Assembly: GCF_003473485.1 (NCBI RefSeq)
Contig: NC_053046.1
Span: 6,768,001 to 6,832,000, forward strand
Direction: 5' to 3'
From: Medicago truncatula
Taxonomy: Eukaryota > Streptophyta > Magnoliopsida > Fabales > Fabaceae
DNA: 64,000 nucleotides
Positions 1 to 10,569 of this stretch are shown here, piece after piece. Positions within the stretch are counted from its first letter, which is position 1; each line of letters starts with the position of its first letter. Both the position numbers and the translations under genes were made by a program. The notes beneath the pieces were generated by a model, which was given only the letters and a program-made list of their open reading frames with translations, had not been told where the DNA came from and made no database searches.

Positions 1-824
1 GAGTTTATTTACCTATAAAAATAAATGTTAGGAAGTCCATGCAGGATCCTACATATGAGATTACGAACAACGTAGCCATAACTCCCACAAACACAGGCCA
101 GTCTTCCTTTATGCTTACCACGAACAACCACCTTATTGATTTCTCAGTCCATGCTCGAACTGTCTTTGCCATTCTCACAGTTGTTTCTTTTTTCAATTCA
201 AGCCTCAACAAGTTTGGTGGTTCCCTAAATTTCACACAATCAATAAATGGAACTTAACTACCTATTTAGCACATAGCACCAACACTTTAGAATGAATAAG
301 TGTTTGATGTTACATCAAAACTACCGTGTGTCTAATGGGCAATACTCATATACGAGATATTGATACCTATAGTTACATTTAATCACTTAAATTTTCTCAA
401 ATTATTATTAGTGCATACGTATCCGTGTCAGTCAATATTACATATATCTTTTTTTTTTTTTTGGACAAAACATATATCTAGTTTCTAGCTACTACATAAT
501 AGAAAAATAGAGAAATATGCATTAGAAGAAGTAGAGGAAGGAGAAGGTGCTCACTTGCCGAAAAGTGTAAGCATATTGGAATAGAGGAATATTGAAGTAA
601 CAACAAATATAGCGAGCCATGAGATGAGAGTGAGGAAGTTAAATTGACAAACTTCCAACAACATCCATGATGATGTTGCCACAATTAGAACAATAGTACT
701 AAGTTTCTTCCTCCTCCATAGTATACTACGCGTCCTTCAACATGCCATTGCCACCATCTTGCGCCACAAAATTATTACATGAAGAATGAGAGGGAGTTGA
801 GAAAGGTTTTGTTTCTGTAGACAT
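1..824 (-). pseudogene. Reticulon-like gene copy 1, broken and cut by the window edge
   Basis: Paralogue of the intact reticulon-like gene at 24952-25869. Exon 1 would be 824-555 and exon 2 224-13, with the same GT/AG sites as the intact copy; exon 3 lies outside the window. Exon 2 is open and keeps the second hydrophobic hairpin of the reticulon domain (KEDWPVFVGV... through SCMDFLTF). Exon 1 starts MSTETKPF but is 8 bases shorter overall (a 12-base loss and a 4-base gain near the middle). The frame therefore runs into a TAG about 33 codons in, before the first membrane hairpin. No in-frame ATG lies between the last upstream stop and the conserved LWRRKK motif, so rescue would need a later Met inside the first hairpin. 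Reticulons shape ER tubules; this copy probably makes no normal product. Confidence 0.75.
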
Positions 825-891
825 TGGAAATAATATTGTGATTAATTAAGTAAAGATGATATTGTTCAATTTAAAGGAAGGAGTAGAAAAT

Positions 892-1042
892 TACTCTCTC
901 CGGTCCTAAATATAAGAGAAGAATATTTTTTTAGGTTCATTGAATAATTAATATATTTGGACTACAATGTAAACTAAATACATTATTTATTCAATGAACT
1001 TAAAAAAAAAATCTTATCTTGTATTAAAGATCAGAGGGAGTA
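892..1042. mobile_element. Stowaway-like MITE
   Basis: About 150 bases with terminal inverted repeats (TACTCTCTCCGGTCCTAAAT at the left, GATCAGAGGGAGTA at the right) and TA at both ends, as in Tc1/mariner-derived Stowaway elements. It sits upstream of the broken reticulon copy. The intact copy has the uninterrupted sequence at about 25915-25940, so it inserted after that duplication. Confidence 0.75.
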
Positions 1043-1170
1043 TATTATATGGGAGTAGGAGCTTGGTTTAGTTTTTGCTTTAAAATGTGTTGTAGCAAAA
1101 TACGGTTCTTATGGTACACGTAATTCAAAACAGGGTAATACTCGGTGTTTGACTTAAAATAATAAGCACT

Positions 1171-1475
1171 AAAGCAAGACCATCCACAATGATTACATCC
1201 ATTTTTTGTATTTAAATAGGTTACACATCACTTATTTATAATTTTTTAATAATAGTATTTAATAACCTAGATCTAACACAAATTTTTTCAATAAAATTCA
1301 CTAATCAACTGTCAACAACTTTATATCATTACATTTTAATTTTTTAATATTAAAAAAATGCATGTTCACTTAAGATTGGGGTCTTGTAAGATCCCAACAA
1401 TTTTTCTCTCCATAAAGGTACCTAATAGGTATAAATCGTAAATGTTTAAGACTCTCCAATTATAGATGCTCTAAT
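1171..1475. repeat. Possible degenerate MITE
   Basis: AT-rich stretch whose left end (AAGACCATCCACAATG) and right end (AATTATAGATGCTCTAAT) are imperfect inverted repeats of the type seen in common plant MITEs. No clear target duplication. Confidence 0.3.
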
Positions 1476-1655
1476 GAAATTATATGAGATAGTATTTAAA
1501 CTTTATTTTAAGGAAAATGTCATTATATATGTATCTCTGGCCTTAAATTTTGAGTGAAAATAATTCCCTTATATGGTTCATGAATGTCTAATTATGATTA
1601 AAATAAAAAACAAGGTGGTAGGGGTAGGGATAGGTTCTGCCTGAATTACAATGCT

Positions 1656-2663
1656 TTAAGTCTCACCTGTATATAAGATCTTATAATCTGGCAATTGGAA
1701 TTTGAACTTCTCATCCAAGAGTAATAATATTGGAAATCCAATTTCCCTAAATAGAAGTCCCAATATGTCAATTGCATCTTCGTTTTGAAACTCCGGCACC
1801 CAAAATCCACATGAGTCAATTATTGTCTGTACAATGTTCTTCAAGTTGGGAGTTCTTGAGAGGCGGACATAGAAGATGTTTCTACCAAACTTGCCTAGTC
1901 AAAACAAAATAGCTTTCTAAATCAAGGAGAAAGGATTTTATTGAAATGAATCAAAATGGTATACAATGAAATGAATTAAAAATTGTCTGGATACAATGAA
2001 GCAAAATGGAATACAGTAGTAACTACCTCTGATTTGTGGATCCCGACAGAGCATGTTATCAAGAGTGGTTAGCTCAAATTCACTAACAGTAAGCACAGAA
2101 ACACCATCTTTCATCAATTTAACCTTCAAATTATTCAAAGGCGCCGGCTCATCCATTCCAATAAATCCAGGCTCTTCAGGAGCACCACACAAACCCCTTA
2201 TCTGTTTCCCATCAAACTGACCCAAACTCACCATTCTATTCACAATCTTCAAAATCTTGTACATTTCATCCACCTTAACCCTCAGCTCCATCAAATCATT
2301 TTTATTCTCGACTTGCACATTAACATTCAAGTGTCTCTCAAGCTTCGCGTCTTGCTTCTTAAGCTTTCCTTGGTAACCTGGAAAAAAATAAAAGTTCTTC
2401 CAAGTAAGCTTCTTGCTTTTTCCAACAAGCTCTTCACCTTCTCTTACGAGAGCCTCTAATCTTCCTATCTCTTCTTTTGGTCGATCCAACAAATCGTTGT
2501 AGCCTTTCATTTTTTCAACATAAAGAGCCAAAACATTCAAGGTTTCATTGCTCGTTTTGAGAGTGGAACCAAACTGTAGACCACTATTGATTGTTTGAAT
2601 AGCGTATTTCACCAGTTCTCCCATTCCAGCTCCAACGGCACCTCCACTCAATAGATCAGTCAT
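1656..2663 (-). CDS. Truncated RPW8/NB-ARC (RNL-type) resistance-gene derivative
   Basis: Exon 1 2663-2027, exon 2 1894-1656, joined at the same splice sites as the full gene at 10570-15083. The join is in frame and gives about 291 aa. The start (MTDLLSGGAVGAGMGEL) was chosen by homology with that gene; an upstream in-frame Met at 2765 looks like leader sequence. The RPW8 domain is complete through the GQFDGKQIRGL motif. Where the full gene has the P-loop GLGGSGKST this copy reads EFELTTLDN, and the kinase-2 segment is shortened (LLLLDEKFKF, without DDVW). It ends at a stop just after LPDYKIL, so the rest of the NB-ARC and the LRR are absent. It cannot bind ATP like a normal RNL but has an open frame. 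It could be a decaying pseudogene or a small RPW8-type protein. Confidence 0.6.
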
Positions 2664-3549
2664 AACTATGCAACTCTTGTGTGTGTGTGTGTGTTCTTTG
2701 GGAGGATAAATAGAAGCAAATCTTGTGTTGTGTCCGTAACAAAGAAAGTAATAATGTGGAATCAAATGTTTTCTACGAGCATCGGATGAGAAAAAAAACT
2801 AATGAACTCAAGTTATTTATAGAAGCAGTCTGACTCAGTTTTGACAAAAAAAGAAAAGCACGACTTTCATTTTTTAAGGAGGAAATGCTACGGCGTCCTT
2901 GTTAAGTATATTTCATTAATAGAAGTTAGTGTGTATTTGTACCAAAAAAAAAAAAAGAAGTTAGTGTGTATTAAAAATTTTGTTAATTTATTGTTCAGTA
3001 TTAAAAATTTTCAATAAATTTTTACCATTAGTGCATATTGTTGTTTATTCACGAATAACATAATTTATTTTTGGTCTTTTGTGTTATAAATATAGTAACT
3101 TTGTATTATTTTTTTTAGGAATAGTAACTTTTTGGTCTTCAAAAGTTAAAAAAATGTTATTTTTAATTCAAATTTTCATTTTTTAGATCACCCGTGTTAA
3201 GCGGCACCGGTTAACAAGACCATTTAATTTCGCTATCCTTTCTTTTTTTTATTTTTTATTTTTTTTTGGCCGCACAACAAAATATCTTCCATTCAAAATT
3301 CGGAACAAGAAGAGTCTTCATTTTTGCATGTGCAGATTGTCGTTTATTCAAGTGGAATCAAACAAATGTTTTCTAGCATTGGATGAGAAGAAAACACATG
3401 AACTCAAGTTATTTATAGAGATAGGCTTGTGTTCTGTGTTACTATTTTGTGTTTTATTGACTTTTTTGTACAAGAAATTTCTGCTGCGTTATTATAAAAG
3501 AGGTCGATGCATTAATTAAAAAAAGGTGAGGGAGTTATCTGTATATGTG
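2664..3549. repeat. RNL-fragment upstream region with a second copy of part of it
   Basis: A segment of about 75 bases at 2756-2832 (GTGGAATCAAATGTTTTC ... CTCAAGTTATTTATAGA) recurs in direct orientation at 3352-3425. A weaker match lies upstream of the full RNL at about 15140-15215. The rest is AT-rich. The small open frame at 3328-3519 is the repeated segment read through, not a recognised gene. Confidence 0.6.
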
Positions 3550-3700
3550 TACACCCTCCGGTCATTAATATAAGCAAAAATTTATTTCCTATGTTCATTT
3601 AATAAATAATATATGTAACCTATAATTAAGACTGAATACATCATTAATTGAATGAATCTAGAAAATGGATTTTTGCTTATATTAGTGACCGGAGGGTGTA
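3550..3700. mobile_element. Stowaway-like MITE with near-perfect terminal repeats
   Basis: 151 bases starting TACACCCTCCGGTCATTAAT and ending with its close reverse complement (TTAGTGACCGGAGGGTGTA), bounded by TA. Same size and end type as the element at 892-1042, but better preserved. Confidence 0.8.
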
Positions 3701-4397
3701 TAATATAGATAGAATTGGTAATAATTGTCCTTTTTTTATATTTATCATAGATTTTTTTTACGAACCAAGAGCAAAATGACATAAAAAAGAATAGTGTCCA
3801 ACTAAGTTGGAACACTACTCTAATATTGTCAGTTGCTCATATATATTATTAAAAAAAGGAAAAATTACATAAAACTGGGGGACATAAAATCTGACCCAGT
3901 CAACAACCCTAACGGGCAAAAATAAAATAAAATACGATAAAATAAAATAAAAATCCACAAAGTGGATCCAACCCTAAACAAATCTAACAATTAAGCGCAG
4001 AAGCGCGGGTCTAAAGTTTGGCGAATGAATCGATTGTCAACACGAAATTGGATCACGTGTCATCAACTCCCTGCAACGGCAACAAGCATTGACGACTCTT
4101 TCGAGTCCATACAGTCCATGTCAATCAACAGGATGACTAGGATAGAGAATCAAAGTGTGAGGTGGAACCGACCGCCAACACGGTAACTAACGAATCCACA
4201 ATCACCAACTATTTACTGCGAAGAATGATAACAAATTAACAACAATTTTTGGCCCTCATACTGGTATCGAAGTGGAAGTCTGAGACAAATTGAACTCATA
4301 TCTTTTTCTTTTCCTTTTTCACCAGTTTCCGACCCAACAAAGATAGGCGACTAATCCGGCTCGTGCGTAGAGGCATGCGCACTAGCCAAACATTGTT

Positions 4398-6987
4398 TGT
4401 AACACCCCGTTTTCCCAACATAAAAATTTCATTTAATTAATCAGAGTAATTTACATAAACGGAATGTCACACTTCTTTTCTTAAAATCATAAACGGAATA
4501 ATTAACTAATTATCCTTGAAAATTCAATAACATAATATTTAATACTTCGCAGCAGAATTTATTCAAACATCTAAAATAGTCTTGGCACGAAGGCCTCATC
4601 GAAACATCTCATAAAAATCAAACTTAATCATGTAAATTCATAAGCTATACGTAAGGAATAGAAAAACATGCAACAAAGTTCCCATCCCGTTACGTATCAG
4701 AGCACCTAAAGACACACGTGAGAGATAATCCACTCACGACAGCAATCTAACAGCAACTTAAACTCGATCACCTGCAAGTTACTCATACGAAGAGCAACAT
4801 TTCCAAGCAGAAGGGGTGAGATTTCACAAACAATAATATTAAGCATATAATTCATTGAATGCATTTAACAACTTAAACTTCACTATTAGTAATAATAATT
4901 CTTCATGTAATACTTCTTTAATAACTCAACCAACTTCTAATCATCGTTAACTTCATATTCATCACATTATAAACATCATCATATAGCACATAATAACCAA
5001 ATCATAACCAACATATATCATCACATCATAAATATCATCTTTTAACACACAACATAATCATCATCTCACAATAACATAAACGACACAATATAATCATCAT
5101 CTCATATTAACTTAAACAACACAACATAATCATCACTTAATAACAATAATCATATACAACACAACATAATCATCATCTCATAATAACATAAACAACAACA
5201 TTTTCATCATCTTATAATAATATAAACAACAACATAATCATTAACATTCCATGGTTTGTCATCAACAACAACTTCAACGATTCGACGACGACAACGTCAA
5301 CTTGTCAATACAACTACGTGAGATTACACCACCTCTTATGAAACAACGACATCAGAGTACATCACCTCTTATAAAACAACGACGTAAGAGTACACCACCT
5401 CTTATAGAAACAACGTAAGAGTACACCACCTCTTATAAAACAACAACGTAAGAGACAACAACGTAAGAGTACACCACCTCTTATAAAAGAACAACGTAAG
5501 AGTACACCACCTCTCACAAAACACCTGAACATAAACAGTCACCAATACTTTGGAAACACTTTGGAAAGACAACTTACAACTTTACAACTTAGACCAACAC
5601 ATGCATCTTGATCAATATGCAACAGCAACAGAAACAGTACAAGCAATTCACAACATAACAATATTAATGAAAAGTATCAACAACTTAAACATCATACATT
5701 TTCCACATAAGGCATATAAACATTTCACACAACCAACAACAGCAACATAGGCGGCACTTAAACATCTCAAGATATAACAACATCAAATAATAATCAACAT
5801 CAACTTAAGCATCTTATATAATTCACATAATGCATATACAAATATAATACATTACTATCAACATTAAATCATATATAACAGCTTCACAGATCAACAGCAA
5901 TATTATATTCCACCTCCATTCCTACCCCAAGGATCAACTCATAACATAGGTTAAATACTCTTAAACACCTTAATTGAACTCATAGTACTTCTATTTTTGA
6001 GGTTTGGAATTATCCCATAAGTTTTGGATTAACTTAGAAACGGTTATGCTGAATTTTCATAAAATTTTACCAAGACTTCCTTGGAGTATTTTCATCATAT
6101 CTCAAAAACCAAATATCATTTTTAAGTCAAACAAAAGTCATTGGAAAGCTAACAAAATTATCTACAACTTTCATGTTTACACCAAAGGCCAATTCAAAAC
6201 AGAAACGTGTGTAAAAGACGCAAGAACACGAAACAGGGAAGTCTGCCACTGAACATTTCCCCAGGCGAACTAATGGCGAGCTCAAGGCGAGTGGCTACTA
6301 TGATGTTTCGCCAGGCGAACTACTGGCGAGGAAATGGCGAAAAGCTACTGGAATGATCCGCCAGGCAAAATATCTCTCCGCCATGGCGAATCACGACAGA
6401 CCAGACTATGTGAATTCTGCAGTTGTTCACCAAAAGTCTCAATTTTCCCCAATTCAATCCCCAAAACTGATTGCAGCATTGCTATATGATTATACCTATG
6501 ATCTGTACGCAATCTCTCATCATTGTCATGGTTTCTACACTTTCAATTCAACAATCTATAATCAAAACCTAAACCCAAAATACCAATTTAACGAAAACCC
6601 TCATGTTAAATCAAAATAAGAAGTTATATAATCTATAATCATTGAGAGTTAGTCTCACCCTTACCTTAAGAAAATCGATCAACAACTCTCTCTTGGTTCT
6701 TCTCTCCTCTTGTTCTCCCTTTTCTCCAAAACTGGTTGTACGTGAAAATAATTCTAAACCTAGTTTCTCCTATTTATCACTTCCCATCTATTTTATCTTA
6801 TTTCCTTTAATTCCACAAAACTCTCTAAATTCACAAAACAGCCCCTATCTCAATATTTATTCTATTTTCAAATCTTATTCTATTAAATACTAAAATAAGC
6901 CACTTAATAAATCACATAATCATATAAATATATTCTAAACCTATTAAAACAATCAAATAAATCAAATAATTCAAAGAGGGCGTTACA
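4398..6987. mobile_element. Solo LTR of an LTR retrotransposon (fossil)
   Basis: A 2590-base block beginning TGTAACACCCCG and ending GGGCGTTACA, flanked on both sides by TTGTT (4393-4397 and 6988-6992), the 5-base target duplication expected for LTR elements. There is no internal coding region, so it is a solo LTR left by recombination. The long LTR and its ends resemble Ty3/gypsy-type elements common in legumes; the family is not assigned. It lies inside the LINE relic and is therefore younger than it. Confidence 0.75.
5311..5524. repeat. Minisatellite inside the solo LTR
   Basis: Several tandem units of about 30 bases built around CGTAAGAGTACACCACCTCT plus TATAAAACAA, with units of unequal length. 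It is preceded by an AACATAATCATCATC-rich low-complexity tract at about 4960-5240. Confidence 0.75.
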
Positions 6988-7782
6988 TTGTTCCCCTATG
7001 AATCGAACCCGGTATTCCCCGGGTACGTCCTTGGAAGGAGCTCCTTGCCACTGGAGCCCAAGCAACTTGGTTAATTGAACTCATATCTTTGTCTTAGAGG
7101 AACGACAACCGAAACTGACCGCCAACACGGTGACAATTTTCCGAACCCACAACTGCGAAGCAAACCAGAAAATGGCCATTTCTAGCCAAATAAATATGTT
7201 ACGAAACATAGCCAGCAAAAACACACTAAGGAGTCATCGCTGGAGATGTGAACAGCGGAGAACATCACAGCAACCACCACAACAACAACATATTTTGGAA
7301 CCACCACAACAGCCACGCTCGCCGGAAAGAACCGCAACAACATACGAACGACCTCTGTTGTGTTTAAAGGGACCCAAAAAAAGACACGGTCGAACATAAA
7401 AAAAGAAGGTGGTGAAGATGGAGAGTAGTACGACGGTGTCATCAAAACAAATCGCCGACAAAACCAACGATTTTCCAACACCAACAACCCAGCAACAACC
7501 ACCCGAAACAGAAGCGGTGCTAGTTGAATCCGAAACTAACGGTGCATACCGCCGTGAGATCGGACAAGGGAGGTGTGGAGGGCCAACAACGCTCATCGCG
7601 CCACCGTTGCAAGACGCTACATCTTGGAGGAAGAAGGGTTTGGATAAAGAGGGTTAGGTGGCGGGAGGTCAAGGAGGAGAGGTTGTTTGTTGGTGTTGTA
7701 CGACGGGATTAACAGGTGAAGGTGATGTGGTGGGCGGCAGACTTAGATTAGGTTAGAGAAATCAGTTGTATATTTATCATAG

Positions 7783-8957
7783 GGAAAATTCTATGGTGAA
7801 GTTCCTCAATTGACTTTTTCGGTGAAGTTACTCTACATCCAATAATAATGCGCCACATGTCATGTGTGCTAATTGTGGAATGGTATGTACCGTGTACCTG
7901 CTCAATATGTTCCACCGTAAACTAGCTTTTTTGAACCATCAGATTAAACACCTCACTAGTGCTATTGTGGTGCATTATTGTCAACACAAAGTAGTTGGTT
8001 TCTGTTATAATGTCTATGGTGCATTCAACGCAATCAACTCAATGATCACTGGATGCATCGGCAATGAAAGAAATCATCCCATCAGAACAAACTAACACAA
8101 CAACAAGTGTATTTACTTGTCGTCGAGAGCAATGAGAAGGAAAATAGTATCCCTTTTTTTTTTTTTAGGTTTCTAACATATTTATAAGAGAGTGGTAATT
8201 GCACTCTCTCTCTTAGCATTTACACAAAGGTCATGTAATTTATTCCATTCGGTGAAAGTTCTCTATTCTTGGTCCGTGATTTTTGTTTCTCATTATTATT
8301 TGAGGGGTTTACGCATAGATATTGTGCGTTCAATTTCTCTTTTCCCGTCTCTTATTTTAATTTTGGATATATTTTGTTACTTTGAAACTCAACAAATTAG
8401 GTTTTAACTGCGTTATAATAAATCCGTCCCTTTTCAATTTGCTTTGATGGCAAACACTAATTTTTTTATCAAAATCTTTGTATTATACTACTATTTTTCC
8501 TTGTGTTACTACTAATCACTTTGAATATTTGTTTTTGTTTTACCATAAATATTTTATTAAATTTTTTTTTTATATATTGTCACAAGACACGTTTGAAATT
8601 AAGAATTTAGCAATACCACTTTGTAGATAAGGATCTACAACACAATCAATACCACTTTTTATACATCTTTTGATGATGTTTCCTCTCAGCAACCAAAATT
8701 TGTCTTTTTATGTTGCAAGACTAAAAAGTCGACACACCAATCTTCGATTTTGATATGCAAATTTTGCCTTAAGTTTTGTCTTTGCACTATTATCCTGCCA
8801 ATCATATTAATTTTTTTCATATATATTTACTATAAGTTTTTTTTTTTTTTTTTTATATTCCTCACCCCTTATTATGTGACTTTGAACTTGCTTTGACATT
8901 CATCTCACTCATCTTCTTTTACTGGGCAATTTACATTCTACTACTACAATTTAATGG
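7783..8957. other. Intergenic, no gene seen
   Basis: AT-rich with T-runs. Short open frames at 7862-8095 and 8192-8407 have no recognisable family and poor codon character. Confidence 0.5.
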
Positions 8958-9625
8958 CAAGGCCGTTCCTAGAGTTTTACAGGCCTTAAGCATAATATGA
9001 GAAAAGGTCCCCTTAGATAATACATCATAATTTTTTTTAGCTCATTGTTGTGATTTTATCAGGTCTTCTTTTCTTTTTTCCCCCGCTTTTTACTACCAAA
9101 AAAGAACAAAAAAACAAAAAAAGATGAGTAGACCACATAATCCTAAATTCGTCTCACATGATTTAGCATAATGATATAATTTAATTTTTTGGAAAATTTC
9201 AAAGACAACATTAAAATTAATTTCTAGTAGGCTTATTTTTAACTAAAATATAATTTGTTTTGTTATAAAATTCTCAATTTCTTGGATAATAAATATGATC
9301 AATATATTTAATATTATTGAGGCACATTATTAGAAACAAAGGGCCCAAAAAAATATCACAAATTTATTCAATAATAAATTTTTGGCACATTATTAATAAA
9401 AAATACAAAATTTATAAGGAGGGTGTATAAAGAAACCTTTGTATATAATAGGGTATATATAGCAAATTGAGACAAATAGGCCATAAACATTAACAAGCTT
9501 CAACACAACCTTTCAATATGTTTGGGCCTTTCAGTAATATTTGCTATACACACCCCTAAAAAACCAAATATTTCTATATACACCCGTTTTTTGTGAAAAA
9601 ATTAGGGCCCCTACAGCCGGCCCTG
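8958..9625. mobile_element. Non-autonomous hAT-type element
   Basis: Begins CAAGGCCGTTCCTAGAG and ends CTACAGCCGGCCCTG, imperfect inverted repeats of the CAGGGCCGG type seen in plant hAT elements. Eight-base flanks TTTAATGG (8950-8957) and TTTACTGG (9626-9633) match with one change. The interior is AT-rich and noncoding. Confidence 0.65.
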
Positions 9626-9633
9626 TTTACTGG

Positions 9634-10334
9634 CATGCTTTTTAAGTAATGCCGATATATCTTTCTTGTTCTTACTTATCTTTCATATGTTATCAACAAC
9701 TTCACTCTATATAATTAATAGTTATTTATTCTCTAAAAAAAATCACAACTAAGCATTCAAGATATCCGCGCAACCGCAGGATTATATCTAGTTTTTCTAT
9801 TCATTGCACACCTTTTCGTTTGGCTTTTCTAAAAAAAATATATTTTCTATTTAATATTTCTTTGTAACAAAAGTCAAACAATGGAATAGTTAGTTTATTT
9901 AGTTCTATGCTATTATTTCATCTCAGTCTATTTCACATTATTTTTCATCTTAGATATTCAATTCAAGCATTGTCGTAAAGTTTATTCAGCAATGTTTTTT
10001 TATAATAGATAGGAAACCAGTCCCATTTATCAACCTACAAATATTAAAACCAAAATGAAAGAGGATCAAATTTTCATAAAGGGATACTTTGACACCATAA
10101 TCTGCAAACAAGTATTTTGGAATACGGTAACTCTGCTGTACATAGATCCTATTTTCTCTTCAAATGAATGGGAAAACATTGTGCTAGTTTATTACAGAAT
10201 AATAGTCATGCTATAATAACACATGGAATAATCTTTGAGGACACATTGAGTATATTACATGTACAGTAACACAAACTCATGCTTTGTTCCCTACAGTTAT
10301 ATCGACAAGATTATGATAAATAGGAAAACATATG
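9634..10334. other. Intergenic, no gene seen
   Basis: AT-rich sequence 3' of the RNL gene. No convincing coding frame or repeat boundary. Confidence 0.5.
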
Positions 10335-10521
10335 TGTTGCAACCTATGAAGCACGGATACGGATACGGACACCGAACATGACACGGACACTGACACACTG
10401 ACACAACTAATAATTTAAGAAAATCACATAATTCAGTGTACTTATGTGTCAGTGTCGGACACGACACATGTCCTGGTACACGCCTAATCCGAAGAGTGTC
10501 CGTGCTTCATAGGTTGCAACA
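10335..10521. mobile_element. Foldback MITE next to the RNL 3' end
   Basis: Ends are inverted repeats: TGTTGCAACCTATGAAGCAC at the left and its reverse complement at the right, followed inward by repeated GGATACGG/GGACAC motifs. A scrap of the same family (GTCCGTGTCGCG ... GTGCTTCATAG) lies in intron 1 of the intact reticulon gene at about 25450-25510. Confidence 0.7.
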
Positions 10522-10569
10522 TTGCTTACATGGACAAGATCGTGTCACTTATTCTTCATGAAACAACAC

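Larger units (their letters stand above)
3751..7768 (-). mobile_element. LINE-type element, internally shortened, hosting a solo LTR
   Basis: The 14-base sequence TATATTTATCATAG occurs at 3737-3750 and again at 7769-7782, which fits an L1-type target-site duplication. Just inside the left copy is a T-run (the poly-A tail read on the minus strand), then sequence reading as a LINE 3' end. The right end reads as a GC-richer 5' leader on the minus strand (about 7000-7768). No reverse transcriptase is recognisable. Without the inserted LTR (4398-6987) the element is only about 1.4 kb, so most of the body is missing. Open frames at 7130-7712 are scraps of the leader. LINE identity rests on TSD, tail and orientation. 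Confidence 0.5.

Noticed and set aside
3328-3519. 63-codon frame with a hydrophobic stretch
   Set aside because: It overlaps the duplicated RNL upstream segment and has no family resemblance.
5311-5524. Regularly spaced repeats that might suggest a CRISPR-like array
   Set aside because: Units are directly adjacent with no unique spacers, in a plant LTR; a minisatellite.
7130-7712. Overlapping frames of 80-120 codons on both strands
   Set aside because: GC-richer, low-complexity Pro/Gln/Val stretches in the LINE leader; no domain, and frames on both strands are equally open.
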